A stretch of DNA of 64,000 nucleotides from Rhodococcus rhodnii. GTDB taxonomy: Bacteria; Actinomycetota; Actinomycetes; Mycobacteriales; Pseudonocardiaceae. Location of the stretch: positions 1-64,000 of the forward strand of contig JOAA01000021.1 in NCBI GenBank assembly GCA_000720375.1, written 5' to 3'. Numbering within the stretch: the first letter of the stretch is position 1; each line of letters opens with the position of its first letter. Positions 1 to 8,125 of the stretch are shown in pieces. Under the pieces are notes generated by a model. It was not told where the DNA came from, did no database searches, and was given only the letters and a program-made list of their open reading frames with translations. A program made the translations under genes and the position numbers.

Positions 1-62
1 GCCTCCGCCACATGGCACGCAACCCACTCCGACCACTAGCCCTACTCGGAATCCCCACCTAA
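1..62 (+). CDS. possible C-terminal end of a gene truncated by the window edge
   Basis: In the third forward frame the first bases read without a stop to a TAA at 60-62, encoding a short tail ending in ...RPLALLGIPT. The stretch is rich in C and A and poor in G and T, unlike the flanking DNA. The basic tail would suit the end of a transposase-like protein, but that is only an impression from 19 residues. It may equally be non-coding. Confidence 0.2.
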   Translation, partial: LRHMARNPLRPLALLGIPT

Positions 63-499
63 CAACACAAAACGACTTTGCCGACCCCCTGCCACTCCCG
101 GGGGGACGGCCCTTGCCCAGTCTATCGGGTGTATGGGCTGGTCAAAGGGGTTACTGGGCGGTTGTGGATAACTGGTTTTGCGAACGGTCCGTTGGCGCGG
201 TCGGCGCTATTGCACGGCCAGATGGGGATTGGCGCGGTCAAGTCCGATAGTGCGGCCAGGTCCGGTCGGATGGCGGGGTCAAGTCCATGGGGCGGTCAGG
301 CCCGGTGGCCGGTCGAGCCCCTCGGCGCGGCCCAGGTCCGATAGACATGGGCAAACCCCTGGGCACGATCAAGTTTCCTTGGGACAGCCAGGTTCCGTGG
401 CGGTCGGGTCTGCCCGGATCGCGCGACCAGACGGACGGGGGCACCATCGGGTCCCTCGGCGCGGTGAGCTCCATCGGCGCGAGCAGCGTTAGCCCCGGG
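63..499. other. gene-free stretch with degenerate repeats
   Basis: I see no credible gene here. Several overlapping open frames exist on both strands, but their products are rich in Arg, Gly and Pro, as expected from a GC-rich repeat. The middle of the stretch contains the repeat tract listed separately. The right end borders the 3' end of the SRPBCC gene, and no obvious terminator hairpin was found. Confidence 0.6.
228..350. repeat. degenerate ~20-bp tandem repeat tract
   Basis: Variants of GGTCAAGTCC / GGCCAGGTCC / GGTCAGGCCC recur about every 20-25 bases, together with GTCCGATAG twice (at about 241 and 335). A CCCTCGGCGCG element occurs near 319 and again near 453. The copies have diverged and I see no phase suited to coding. 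Function unknown. Confidence 0.45.
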
Positions 500-910
500 T
501 CAGCTGTCCGAAGCGGTTCCCTTGCGGGCGTCGGGAGCTTCCACTTGCTCCTGGATGTGGTCGAGCGTGGTGTCCAGTGCCTGGTCGATCTCCACGTCCT
601 CGTGATGGGCGTGCAGTTCGATGTCTACAATGGTCCGGTCTTGGTCCGCTTTCACGTCCAGGACGCCGGAGTAGTCGCTGTCGCGTGAGCCCCACTGGAT
701 CCGTCGGGCCGTGCGGTCGACGCGGAACCATGCCTCGCCATGTTCTTTCTCGCCGTGCACTTCGGCTTCCACTTCGACTGTGTCGCCGCCGACGGGTTTG
801 GCCATTTTCATGTGGTCGAAGTACTTCGGCAGATTGTTCACGTCGGCCAGGTATTCGAATACCCGGTCCTCACCGGCGTGCAATGTCCGGGTGCGGTGGT
901 ACGTAGGCAT
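500..910 (-). CDS. SRPBCC (START/Bet v1-like) domain protein
   Basis: A protein of 136 residues with the SRPBCC fold pattern: an opening strand (RTRTLHAGEDRVFEYLADV), a helix-turn with NNLPKYFDHM, and a long C-terminal amphipathic helix. Such domains bind hydrophobic ligands or act as cyclases/aromatases; the ligand here cannot be told. It starts with ATG behind an AAGGGG Shine-Dalgarno. The charged last 20 residues look disordered. The hemerythrin-like gene is transcribed divergently about 90 bases away, so the two may share a control region. Confidence 0.8.
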   Translation of the reverse strand: MPTYHRTRTLHAGEDRVFEYLADVNNLPKYFDHMKMAKPVGGDTVEVEAEVHGEKEHGEAWFRVDRTARRIQWGSRDSDYSGVLDVKADQDRTIVDIELHAHHEDVEIDQALDTTLDHIQEQVEAPDARKGTASDS

Positions 911-1004
911 GGCTCAACCCCTTTCTCCGTTTTGCGTACCCGCAAAAGCGATGACTACACACCGCTCATCTGGGTAGCCAAGGTTCGACCTGAGGAGGTT
1001 GCCC

Positions 1005-1553
1005 GTGGACGTCGTCGACATGATCATGGATGACCACCGTGAGGTGGAACGACTGTTCAACGAATTGAAGAACAACCCGGACAAACGGCCGTTGTTGATG
1101 CCGGTGATGTGCGCGTTGCTGGTCGCGCACAGTCGTGCCGAGGAGTCCGAGGTTTATCCGGTCGCCAAGAAAGAGGCGGGCGAGACCGACGAGGTCGAGC
1201 ACAGCCAGCAGGAGCACGCCGAGGCCGAGAAGCTGCTGGCCGAGCTCGCACAGGCCGACCCGACGAGTTCGCGCTACGAGGAGCTGCTGGACAAGGTCAT
1301 CGAATCGGTCAGCCACCACGTCGAGGAAGAGGAGTCGACCGTCCTTCCCGGCATGCGTTCGCGGCTCGACGGCGACCGTCTTTCTCAGCTGGCCAAGGCG
1401 TTCGCGTCGAGCAGGGCGCAGCATCTCGGTGAACTGCCTGGTCACGCCACCAAGGGCGAGTTGCTCCAGCAGGCCCGCAACGCCGGCATCAGCGGCGCGT
1501 CCAGCATGACCCGGGAGCAGCTGACCAAGGCGCTACAGACCCAATCGTCCTGA
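1005..1553 (+). CDS. hemerythrin-like HHE-domain protein
   Basis: A four-helix hemerythrin-type protein expected to bind a di-iron site. Candidate ligands are spaced as in the family: DDHREVE near the start, AHSRAEESEVYP, EHSQQEHAEAE and SHHVEEEES. The last ~35 residues (HATKGELLQQARNAGI...) resemble a small SAP/Rho-N-like helical module often appended to actinobacterial HHE proteins. The start chosen is GTG at 1005, six bases after a GAGGAGG ribosome site; the in-frame TTG at 999 abuts that site and is less likely. The next gene begins 11 bases downstream, suggesting co-transcription. Roles known for the family include oxygen, NO or redox sensing; the ligand here is not determined. Confidence 0.85.
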   Translation: MDVVDMIMDDHREVERLFNELKNNPDKRPLLMPVMCALLVAHSRAEESEVYPVAKKEAGETDEVEHSQQEHAEAEKLLAELAQADPTSSRYEELLDKVIESVSHHVEEEESTVLPGMRSRLDGDRLSQLAKAFASSRAQHLGELPGHATKGELLQQARNAGISGASSMTREQLTKALQTQSS

Positions 1554-1564
1554 GAGGAACCATC

Positions 1565-1882
1565 GTGAATTCGCCAGACCGGGACTCCTCGAGCGCCGAA
1601 GACCTCGACGAGGACCGCTTGCGAGCCGACCCGCTGGAAGCCGGAATGGATCCGCCGGAACACTGGTCCGGCGCGGACAAGTACGGCACGACCCCGTACG
1701 AACAGTCGCACCCGAGGCCGATGGAGGACCGGCTGGCCGAAGAGCAGCCGGAGACGCCGCCCGAACCGTCCTCTTTGGACGAGAAGATCGAGCGGGAGGC
1801 CGTCGACCGCGGCCAATCCGCCGACGAAGCAGGCGGTTCGATGGCGGCCGAGGAGCGCACGCCCCTTCGTCCCGCGGAATGA
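1565..1882 (+). CDS. small acidic protein, DUF5709-like
   Basis: A strongly acidic 105-residue protein with GTG start. The central segment (DPLEAGMDPPEHWSGADKYGTTPYEQ followed later by RLAEEQPE) resembles the actinobacterial DUF5709 family, which has no known function. It probably forms an operon with the hemerythrin-like gene and is followed at once by a strong hairpin terminator. No membrane segment or cysteine is visible and much of the chain looks disordered. The family call rests on recognising the motif, not on a search. Confidence 0.65.
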   Translation: MNSPDRDSSSAEDLDEDRLRADPLEAGMDPPEHWSGADKYGTTPYEQSHPRPMEDRLAEEQPETPPEPSSLDEKIEREAVDRGQSADEAGGSMAAEERTPLRPAE

Positions 1883-1884
1883 CT

Positions 1885-1917
1885 GTTGGGGAAGGCCTGC
1901 GCAAGGCCTTCCCCAAC
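1885..1917. terminator. hairpin terminator between convergent genes
   Basis: A perfect 14-bp inverted repeat (GTTGGGGAAGGCCT, loop GCGCA, AGGCCTTCCCCAAC) sits between the end of the small acidic gene and the end of the convergent alpha-mannosidase gene. There is no T-tract, as is usual in high-GC actinobacteria. It could serve both strands. Confidence 0.75.
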
Positions 1918-1926
1918 CACAGGCAA

Positions 1927-4920
1927 CTACCTGCTCAGGCGCAGCGTGAGCACTTGGAAGGGTCGCAACGAGACTGGAATTCCTTCCGACGTCACTGAAG
2001 CGTCCGCCAGCGGCCGCTCCAGCAAGTCCGCCGCCTGAACGCTCGAAACCGGGAAGCTGGTCTTCACGACTGCCGAAGCCCGTCCACCAAGCGCCTCGTA
2101 GAGCCGCACGATGACGTCGCCGGACTGGTCGTCAGCCAGCTTCACGGCCTCGACCGTCACCGCGTCACTGTCCACAGTGACCAGAGGGTCGGGAATCGTG
2201 GCACCCCGCGCCGAACGAACCGGAAGGTTCAGCGCATACCCTTCCGCCACAGCGTCCGAAATGGACGCGCCCGGAAGCAGTGAGTACGTCATCACATGCT
2301 TGCCCTGGTCGGCGTACGGGTCTGGGAAACGAGGTGCGCGCACCAGACTCAGCCGCACAGTAGTCGTCGTTGTGCCGTCCTCATTGGAGACACGGCCGAT
2401 GTCGTGGCCGTACGTCGAGTCGTTCAGGACTGCGACACCGTAGCCAGGTTCGGCGACGTGGACCCAGCGGTGGGCGTAGATCTCGAACCTTGCCGCGTCC
2501 CAACTGGTATTGGTGTGCGTCGGCCGGTAGACGTGTCCAAACTGGATCTCCGCCGCCGAACGGTCGGCGTGGATGTCGATCGGGAACGCGGCCTTGAGGA
2601 TCTTCTCCGATTCGTGCCAGTCGATCTCGGTGCGCACGTCGATTCGGCGACTTCCCGCCCGTACACTGATCACCTGCGTGATCCGGGACGACCCGAAGGA
2701 ACGTACGACCTCGATGGCGCCCTCGGCTCCGGTACTCACCACGTTGATCGAGTCCACATTGGTCAAATCCGTGTGACGGCGCTTGTAGTGCGCGTCGATG
2801 TCCCAAGCGTCCCAGAAGTTCGGCAGATCCGGGTGCAGCTGCAGCAAGTTTCCTGGACTGGAAAGGATCTCGCGGCCGTCCGCGATCACCGACGTCATCA
2901 AGCCGTTGTCGTCCACAGTGATACGGACCAAACCGTTGTCCAGCAAGCGATCCGTGACAGTCACCTCAGTAGCGTCCACAGTGGATACCACTGCGGCGCC
3001 GGATGCTGGGACGGACGTCAGCGCGCCATCGATAACCTCGCTGCGGGCACGAGGGCTCGTGTTGAAGATCAGCCGTTGGTCACCGGAACCCGCCAAGGAC
3101 GACAGCGCGGCGTTGGTGATCGCCTGGAGCTCGGCCGCCACCGCGGCGTACTTGGCCTCGGCCTCCTTGTGCACCCACGCGATCGAACTGCCCGGCAGGA
3201 TGTCGTGGAACTGGTGCAGCAGAACGACTTTCCACAGCCGGTCGAAGGCTTCGTACGGATACTCGAAGTCGCCGTGCACCGCGGCGGTGGCCGCCCACAG
3301 CTCGGCTTCCCGGAGCAAGTGCTCGCTTCGGCGGTTGCCCGCCTTGGTCCTGGCCTGCGAGGTGTACGTCGCCCGGTGCAGCTCGAGGTACATTTCGCCG
3401 GACCAGACGGGGGCGTCCGGATACTCCTCGTGCGCCTTCTCGAAGAACTCGCTCGGCTTCTCGATCGTGACCTTCGCCGTGCCTTCGAGATCCCGCAACC
3501 GGCGGGCCCGCTCAAGCATCTCGCGGGTCGGGCCGCCACCGCCGTCGCCGTAACCGAACGGCACAAGCGATGTGGTGCCGCGGCCTTTCTCCAGGTAGTT
3601 CGAGACGGCGTACGCCATCTCCTTGCCGGAGAACTCAGAGTTGTAGGTGTCGACCGGCGGCAGGTGCGTGAACACCTTGGTCCCGTCGATCCCTTCCCAC
3701 CAGAAGGTGTGGTGGGGCATTTTGTTCGTCTGGTTCCACGACATCTTCTGGGTCAGGAACCAGCGCGCGCCGGCGAGCTTGGCCAGCTGCGGGAAGGCGG
3801 CCGTGTAGCCGAAGGAGTCGGGCAGCCAGACCTCTTCGCATTCGTAGCCGAACTCGTCGAGGAAGAACCTCTTGCCGTGCACCAGTTGCCGAGCGAGCGC
3901 CTCGCCGCCGGGGAGGTTGGCGTCGGACTCGACCCACATTCCGCCGACCGGCGCCCACTGGCCGGCTTTCACGGCCGCGGCGATGCGCTCGAAGATGATC
4001 GGCTGGTGCTCCTTGATCCACGCGTACTGCTGAGCCTGCGAGCAGGCGAAGATGAACTCCGGGTACTCCTGCGCCAACGCGGTGACCGTGGCAAAAGTGC
4101 GGGCAGTCTTACGAATGGTCTCGCGTTGCGGCCACAGCCACGCGCTGTCAATGTGCGCGTGGCCGACGGCCGACAGTTTGTGCGCGCTCGCGTGCGCCGG
4201 ACGTGACAACACTTCGGTCAGCTCGGCGCGAGCCGTTGCGGCCGTGCCTGAAATGTCCGCCACGTCGATCGCGTCCAGCGCACGCTCGAGGGCACGCAGG
4301 ATCTCGTGCCGCCGTGGGTCCGAAGTGGACAGCTGGTGCATCAACTGGCTGAGCACCTCGACGTCCATCTGCAGATGCCAGACGTCCTCGTCGAGCAGCT
4401 TCACGTCGGCGGCGGTGAAGACGTACAGCGGGTCCTTGCCCGCGGTCTCCTTGTCCCCCAACATCGTCGGCTGCATGCCGTTTTCCTGGACGTCCGGGTT
4501 CGCGGCGGCCTCGATCAGCAGGCCGACCACGTCCCCGGTCAGCGGGACGTGGTCGTTCCGCGGCGCGATGCCCTTGATCGGGCGCCCCTGCAGGTCGTGC
4601 GCCAGCGCCTCGGCCTGGAACCCCGCCTGCGCCTTGGTGAAGCCGAGATCGATCACGGCCTCGACGCGCTTGCCCTGCCACTCCTTGGGAATCGCGCCGC
4701 GGATCCGGAACCAACTGGTCGACCACGGCGCGCCCCAACGCTGCCCCACAGCGAACGGCTCATAGTCCGCGGCGAGCGCCTCGGCCACCGGCACCGGCTC
4801 GTCCGGTACGTGCCAGACCTCGATTTCCAGCGGACAGGACCCGGCGTACTTGGCGGGCGCGATGCGAGTGGTGAGCATCCGTGCCAGCCGGTCCTCGACC
4901 AGCCGCCGATCATCGTGCAC
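1927..4920 (-). CDS. alpha-mannosidase, glycoside hydrolase family 38
   Basis: A 997-residue cytoplasmic-type GH38 alpha-mannosidase: no signal peptide is visible. The N-terminal ~240 residues form the accessory beta domain. The catalytic domain opens with GHAHIDSAWLWP (metal ligands at about His256 and Asp258), and the nucleophile is predicted as Asp368 in WLPDSFGY. The C-terminal half carries the helical and beta-sandwich domains of the family (QFHDILPGSS near the middle). The GTG start follows a GGAGGT site. GH38 enzymes hydrolyse alpha-mannosides with retention. The sugar importer lies about 3 kb further on and might supply substrate, though it is not in the same transcript. Confidence 0.93.
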   Translation of the reverse strand: MHDDRRLVEDRLARMLTTRIAPAKYAGSCPLEIEVWHVPDEPVPVAEALAADYEPFAVGQRWGAPWSTSWFRIRGAIPKEWQGKRVEAVIDLGFTKAQAGFQAEALAHDLQGRPIKGIAPRNDHVPLTGDVVGLLIEAAANPDVQENGMQPTMLGDKETAGKDPLYVFTAADVKLLDEDVWHLQMDVEVLSQLMHQLSTSDPRRHEILRALERALDAIDVADISGTAATARAELTEVLSRPAHASAHKLSAVGHAHIDSAWLWPQRETIRKTARTFATVTALAQEYPEFIFACSQAQQYAWIKEHQPIIFERIAAAVKAGQWAPVGGMWVESDANLPGGEALARQLVHGKRFFLDEFGYECEEVWLPDSFGYTAAFPQLAKLAGARWFLTQKMSWNQTNKMPHHTFWWEGIDGTKVFTHLPPVDTYNSEFSGKEMAYAVSNYLEKGRGTTSLVPFGYGDGGGGPTREMLERARRLRDLEGTAKVTIEKPSEFFEKAHEEYPDAPVWSGEMYLELHRATYTSQARTKAGNRRSEHLLREAELWAATAAVHGDFEYPYEAFDRLWKVVLLHQFHDILPGSSIAWVHKEAEAKYAAVAAELQAITNAALSSLAGSGDQRLIFNTSPRARSEVIDGALTSVPASGAAVVSTVDATEVTVTDRLLDNGLVRITVDDNGLMTSVIADGREILSSPGNLLQLHPDLPNFWDAWDIDAHYKRRHTDLTNVDSINVVSTGAEGAIEVVRSFGSSRITQVISVRAGSRRIDVRTEIDWHESEKILKAAFPIDIHADRSAAEIQFGHVYRPTHTNTSWDAARFEIYAHRWVHVAEPGYGVAVLNDSTYGHDIGRVSNEDGTTTTTVRLSLVRAPRFPDPYADQGKHVMTYSLLPGASISDAVAEGYALNLPVRSARGATIPDPLVTVDSDAVTVEAVKLADDQSGDVIVRLYEALGGRASAVVKTSFPVSSVQAADLLERPLADASVTSEGIPVSLRPFQVLTLRLSR

Positions 4921-4956
4921 AGGTGACCTCCAGGTCTAACGGGGTTCCTGGCCGAC

Positions 4957-4964
4957 GGTATACC
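4957..4964. promoter_or_regulatory. small palindrome upstream of the alpha-mannosidase gene
   Basis: GGTATACC lies 37-44 bases upstream of the mannosidase start codon. HutC/GntR-type regulators often bind palindromes with a central TATA or similar, so this is a weak candidate operator. An 8-base palindrome can occur by chance. Confidence 0.25.
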
Positions 4965-5014
4965 AAGGTTTCACCAGAAGGCAGCCTATGACGTTCACTA
5001 TTGTCAGGCTTGCG

Positions 5015-5383
5015 TCATTCCGCCCACGGCAACGGATGCCGGGCGTCGGAGCCGGGCACGCTCGCGAAACCCCCGACCGACATGCAGACCAACGCCTCGA
5101 CCGGACCGTCGACGACCCGGACCTGCCGCACCTCGCCCGCGGGAAGGATGGCCGCTTGTCCGGTTCGGACAAGTTTCGCCGAACCATCCGCGATGAACTC
5201 GACGGTGCCCGCGAGCGTGACCCAGACCTGCTCACGGTCGATGGCGTGCACCGGTCCTTGCGCACCTTCCTGCATGCTCACGCGCCAGGTACTGAGGTCC
5301 TTGCTGCCCAGGCTGGGCGTGGCCAGGCTGGCCAGCACGGCGTTCGGCGTCTCAGCCATCCGTGCGTTCTCAACGACTATCAT
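5015..5383 (-). CDS. single-domain cupin protein
   Basis: A 122-residue protein with a cupin beta-barrel pattern: GPVHAIDREQVWVTLAGTVEF forms the first conserved motif (His, Glu and a glycine turn), and AAILPAGEVRQVR the second. The usual metal ligand set is incomplete, so metal binding is uncertain. Cupins of this size are often small-molecule dioxygenases, isomerases or sensors. It is divergent from a MarR-type gene, with a perfect palindrome between them, so it is probably the main target of that regulator. ATG start behind TAGGGGG. Confidence 0.8.
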   Translation of the reverse strand: MIVVENARMAETPNAVLASLATPSLGSKDLSTWRVSMQEGAQGPVHAIDREQVWVTLAGTVEFIADGSAKLVRTGQAAILPAGEVRQVRVVDGPVEALVCMSVGGFASVPGSDARHPLPWAE

Positions 5384-5396
5384 CGTCGCCCCCTAA

Positions 5397-5436
5397 GTCA
5401 AGTAGCTTTACTTGGTGATGAGTAAAGCTACTTGAC
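5397..5436. promoter_or_regulatory. 16-bp-arm palindromic operator between cupin and marR genes
   Basis: GTCAAGTAGCTTTACT and its exact complement AGTAAAGCTACTTGAC are separated by eight bases (TGGTGATG). The element lies 14 bases upstream of the cupin start and 22 bases upstream of the chosen MarR start, so one bound repressor could silence both genes. It is more AT-rich than the surroundings, as operators often are. MarR dimers typically bind such inverted repeats. Confidence 0.8.
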
Positions 5437-5458
5437 CCGGATGTGTCAAGATGTATTC

Positions 5459-5920
5459 GTGACCGAGGACCCACTGGCCCGGACCGAGCTGACGTTCCTG
5501 CTCGGCATGGGATTCCAGCTTGTGCTGCGTGAGTTCGTCACGCGGGTCGAGGCGGCGGGGTACCAGGACCTGCGGCCGATTCACGGCGCGGTGTTCCAGG
5601 CGCTGAAGGCATCCGGCGCGACCGGTACAGAGCTGGCGGACCGGCTCGGCGTGACCAAACAAGCGGCCGGTCAGATCGTCGACGAGCTTGAGGAGAAGGG
5701 CTACGTCACCCGCCAGCCGCACCCCGAAGGCGGCAGGCGCAAGCTGGTCGTGTTGACCGGCAAGGCTTTCGAGCACCTGACCGTCGCGGGCCGGATCTTG
5801 CATGAGCTTGAGGCCGAGCTCGCCGAACAGGTCGACTTCCCTGGGCTGCGGTCCGAGCTCACCAAGTTGATCAGGACAATGGCGGGCCCCGCCCTGCCGG
5901 CCCTCCGCCCTTTCTGGTGA
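5459..5920 (+). CDS. MarR-family transcriptional regulator
   Basis: A winged helix-turn-helix protein of about 153 residues. The recognition region ATGTELADRLGVTKQAAGQIVDELEEKGYV followed by the wing (RQPHPEGGRRKLVVLT) is typical of MarR. The reading frame stays open upstream to a TTG at 5432, but that would lie inside the operator palindrome; GTG at 5459 is preferred although no good Shine-Dalgarno precedes it, so the mRNA may be leaderless. It is expected to repress itself and the cupin gene and to release DNA on binding a small phenolic or similar ligand, which is unknown. Confidence 0.88.
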   Translation: MTEDPLARTELTFLLGMGFQLVLREFVTRVEAAGYQDLRPIHGAVFQALKASGATGTELADRLGVTKQAAGQIVDELEEKGYVTRQPHPEGGRRKLVVLTGKAFEHLTVAGRILHELEAELAEQVDFPGLRSELTKLIRTMAGPALPALRPFW

Positions 5921-5932
5921 CAAATCCCGCCA

Positions 5933-5978
5933 CCGGGGGAGCCCCTGATTTTCACGTTACCAGTGGGGTACGACAGTT
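5933..5978. repeat. 46-bp repeat, copy 1
   Basis: Begins CCGGGGGAGCCCC and ends GGGGTACGACAGTT. It matches the copy at 6057-6102 at 41 of 46 positions. It lies just after the MarR gene. The first part is G/C palindromic, and the second part carries an ACGTTACC core. See the matching finding. Confidence 0.75.
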
Positions 5979-6056
5979 CCGGGTCAGCGACCGCGAAGCT
6001 TGACCGGGACGACCGCGAACCTCCACCAGGGCGGCCCTCACCGCACCAGCAATTCC

Positions 6057-6102
6057 CCGGGGGACCCCCCGATTTTTACGTTACCGGAGGGGTACGACAG
6101 TT
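6057..6102. repeat. 46-bp repeat, copy 2, overlapping a gene end
   Basis: Begins CCGGGGGACCCCC, a near-perfect hairpin, and ends GGGGTACGACAGTT. It covers the last eight or so codons and the stop codon of the methyltransferase gene on the minus strand. The hairpin could also act as that operon's terminator. Confidence 0.75.
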
Positions 6103-6594
6103 TTCGCCACGAACCCCAACCCCTTCTCCCCTGACCACCTCGACATCAGCGAAACCATTGCGCCGCAAAGCGTCCGAGATCACTGGCGTCACACGGTCCT
6201 CACCGGTCGGGCCATCCCCGTACAAGATGTACAAGATCCCACCCGGCCGCAAAGCCTCCCGCAGCACAGCAAGCTCAACAGCAGGATCCTGCACCCAGAA
6301 GAGGTTGACGTTGACGCAGAAAGCCTTGTCCAAGCTCCCCGCCGGAACGTCAAGGCCGTCCAGTGTCGACTGCCGGACCTCCACCCTCCCTGAGTCCACA
6401 TGAGACGAGTTCCGCTCGACAGTGCGCCGCACGGCAACCGGCGAACGGTCGATCGCCAGCAAGTGCCCGGTTTCCAAGCGCTCGCAGACCAAAGCGGCCG
6501 CGACACCAGGACCGCAGCCGACCTCCAGGACACGGTCCGCTGGGCCCGGGTCAACGACCGACAAGGCCCAGCGAACACGGTCCGGAACTTTCAC
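6076..6594 (-). CDS. class I SAM-dependent methyltransferase
   Basis: A 172-residue Rossmann-fold methyltransferase. Motif I is VLEVGCGPG (about residues 22-30), followed by the acidic ribose-binding position in LLAIDRSP, and a motif around LREALRPGGILYIL. It is shorter than many family members and the substrate is unknown. The GTG start overlaps the stop of the DUF3616 gene (GTGA), indicating translational coupling. The C-terminal residues ...CRTPPVT and the stop codon lie inside a 46-bp repeat, so the natural end of the protein may have been altered by that element. Confidence 0.82.
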   Translation of the reverse strand: MKVPDRVRWALSVVDPGPADRVLEVGCGPGVAAALVCERLETGHLLAIDRSPVAVRRTVERNSSHVDSGRVEVRQSTLDGLDVPAGSLDKAFCVNVNLFWVQDPAVELAVLREALRPGGILYILYGDGPTGEDRVTPVISDALRRNGFADVEVVRGEGVGVRGENCRTPPVT

Positions 6595-7628
6595 GAAGGA
6601 AGGCTCACCACGTCCGCGAGAACCACACCGGGCTCGGTCAGCCGCGCCTTCGCCGGGCTGTCGTACACGACGAGTAGTTCGTTGTCCGGCAGCAGCGCGA
6701 TCCCCTCGGCGTGGTCATCGCCTTCGCCATACGGCAGGTCGAGGACCTTCTCCAGCTCATCGCGGTGCACGACATCCGCGGCCTTCAAATCCGCGGCATC
6801 TCGCCAGCGGTAGACGCGCACCGGCCCGTCGAGGTCCATCGACGGGCCTGCCAGGATCAACAGGTCGTCGCCGTGCACGCACATGTCACGTACACCCAGC
6901 CCGTCGATGTCGAGGAAGTGTTTGACGTAGCGGTCTCCGTTGAGCTTTTCCAGCTCCAGTTCGTCGCCATCGGCGCGGGGCGCCAGTTGCAGGATCACCG
7001 CCCAGCCGCGCAGCACTGGTCCGCGCAGGCCGAGGAAGACGCGCTCCTGTCCCGGGTCACCGGCCGCCGCGATGCCTTCGATGTCCAAGCCGTTGTCCTT
7101 GCCGGGGATGGCGAGGAAGGGCGCGAGGTGTTCGTCGTCTTCCAGCAGGTCGATCAGGCCGGGCTTGCCCAGCGCCGCGCTGCGGTGGCCGTCGCTGGTC
7201 CGGCTCACCGGCTCGTCGTTCTCGATCGCCAGGCGTGCGAGCACGCGGCGCGACGGCTCCATGCTCACGCTCGCCAATCGCTTGGCGGACTTGGCATCGG
7301 AGTGTTCTCGCTTGAGCTTCTTGCGCTTCGCGCTGTGCGAGCCGACCGCCCACAGATATGGGCCCACGCGCGTGAGGCCTTCGACGTCTACCTCTTCTTC
7401 TGCCTGTCCGGGCAGCTTGATCACGTCCGGCAACGGGAACGTCACGTGTTCCGCGTACTCGGCCGGGCGTCCGATCTCGTCGGCGGTCAGCCGCTCGATG
7501 GTCGCGGTCTCGTCGCCCGCGATCCACAAGTAGCGCCCGTCGCTGCGGACCGCGGACAGGTTGACATGCGTTTGCGCCTCCACGGCACCGGTCTCGAACC
7601 GCAGCCGGACCTGGCGGTTGACGGTCAT
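6591..7628 (-). CDS. DUF3616 protein
   Basis: A 345-residue protein of the DUF3616 family, predicted to be a beta-propeller-like fold: repeated segments such as LSAVRSDGRYLWIAGDE, VEGLTRVGPYLWAVGSHS, NGLDIEGIAAAGD and HAEGIALLPDNELLVVYDS all follow the pattern 'hydrophobic strand, turn, E/D-G-hydrophobic'. No signal peptide is visible. The biochemical role of the family is not established. It is the middle gene of a run on the minus strand: FxsA upstream (9-base gap) and a methyltransferase downstream (4-base overlap). Confidence 0.82.
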   Translation of the reverse strand: MTVNRQVRLRFETGAVEAQTHVNLSAVRSDGRYLWIAGDETATIERLTADEIGRPAEYAEHVTFPLPDVIKLPGQAEEEVDVEGLTRVGPYLWAVGSHSAKRKKLKREHSDAKSAKRLASVSMEPSRRVLARLAIENDEPVSRTSDGHRSAALGKPGLIDLLEDDEHLAPFLAIPGKDNGLDIEGIAAAGDPGQERVFLGLRGPVLRGWAVILQLAPRADGDELELEKLNGDRYVKHFLDIDGLGVRDMCVHGDDLLILAGPSMDLDGPVRVYRWRDAADLKAADVVHRDELEKVLDLPYGEGDDHAEGIALLPDNELLVVYDSPAKARLTEPGVVLADVVSLPS

Positions 7629-7637
7629 ACGCCCCCT

Positions 7638-8048
7638 CTAGTCGCTGGGCCGCGCGTCCACGATGAAGATCTGACCGCCCTCGCGGTAGCGACGCGCACG
7701 TGCTTCAGCCCGTTTTAGCACGCGCCCACGGATCAACGCCCGTGTCGGCGGGAACAAAAGGGCGATCGCCAGTACATCGCTGACGAAACCGGGCAATACG
7801 ACCAGAATCCCCGCGACCGCGATCAGCACGCCGTCGAGCATCTCCCCCTGCGGCTGCTCTCCGGACCGGACCTTCGCCTGAAACGCCGTCAGCGCCCGCA
7901 TCCCCTCGCGGCGCAGCAGCACGGCACCGAGCACGGTGGCCACGACCACCAGCAGAATCGTCGGCAGCACACCGATCGCCGAGCCGATCAGCACCAGCAC
8001 GGTGAGCTCGACCGCCATCGCCAGCAACAACAGGATCAAAACGGGCAT
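7638..8048 (-). CDS. fxsA: FxsA-family membrane protein
   Basis: A 136-residue inner-membrane protein with three to four hydrophobic segments (about residues 2-22, 25-46, 72-100) and the family pattern GSAIGVLPTILLVV...GAVLLRREG and LLFPPTRALIRGR. FxsA of E. coli relieves F-plasmid exclusion of phage T7, but the normal function in other bacteria is unknown. ATG start. It likely leads an operon with the DUF3616 and methyltransferase genes. Confidence 0.88.
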   Translation of the reverse strand: MPVLILLLLAMAVELTVLVLIGSAIGVLPTILLVVVATVLGAVLLRREGMRALTAFQAKVRSGEQPQGEMLDGVLIAVAGILVVLPGFVSDVLAIALLFPPTRALIRGRVLKRAEARARRYREGGQIFIVDARPSD

Positions 8049-8125
8049 ACTCGCTCAACGCTCGAGACCGCGAAAAGACTCCCGTCCGGCGTCGGAAATC
8101 ACCTCGAGCATGAATTCACCCGACC

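Noticed and set aside
2296..4206. 636-residue open frame antisense to the alpha-mannosidase
   Set aside because: No motifs or start signals; covered by a conserved enzyme gene.
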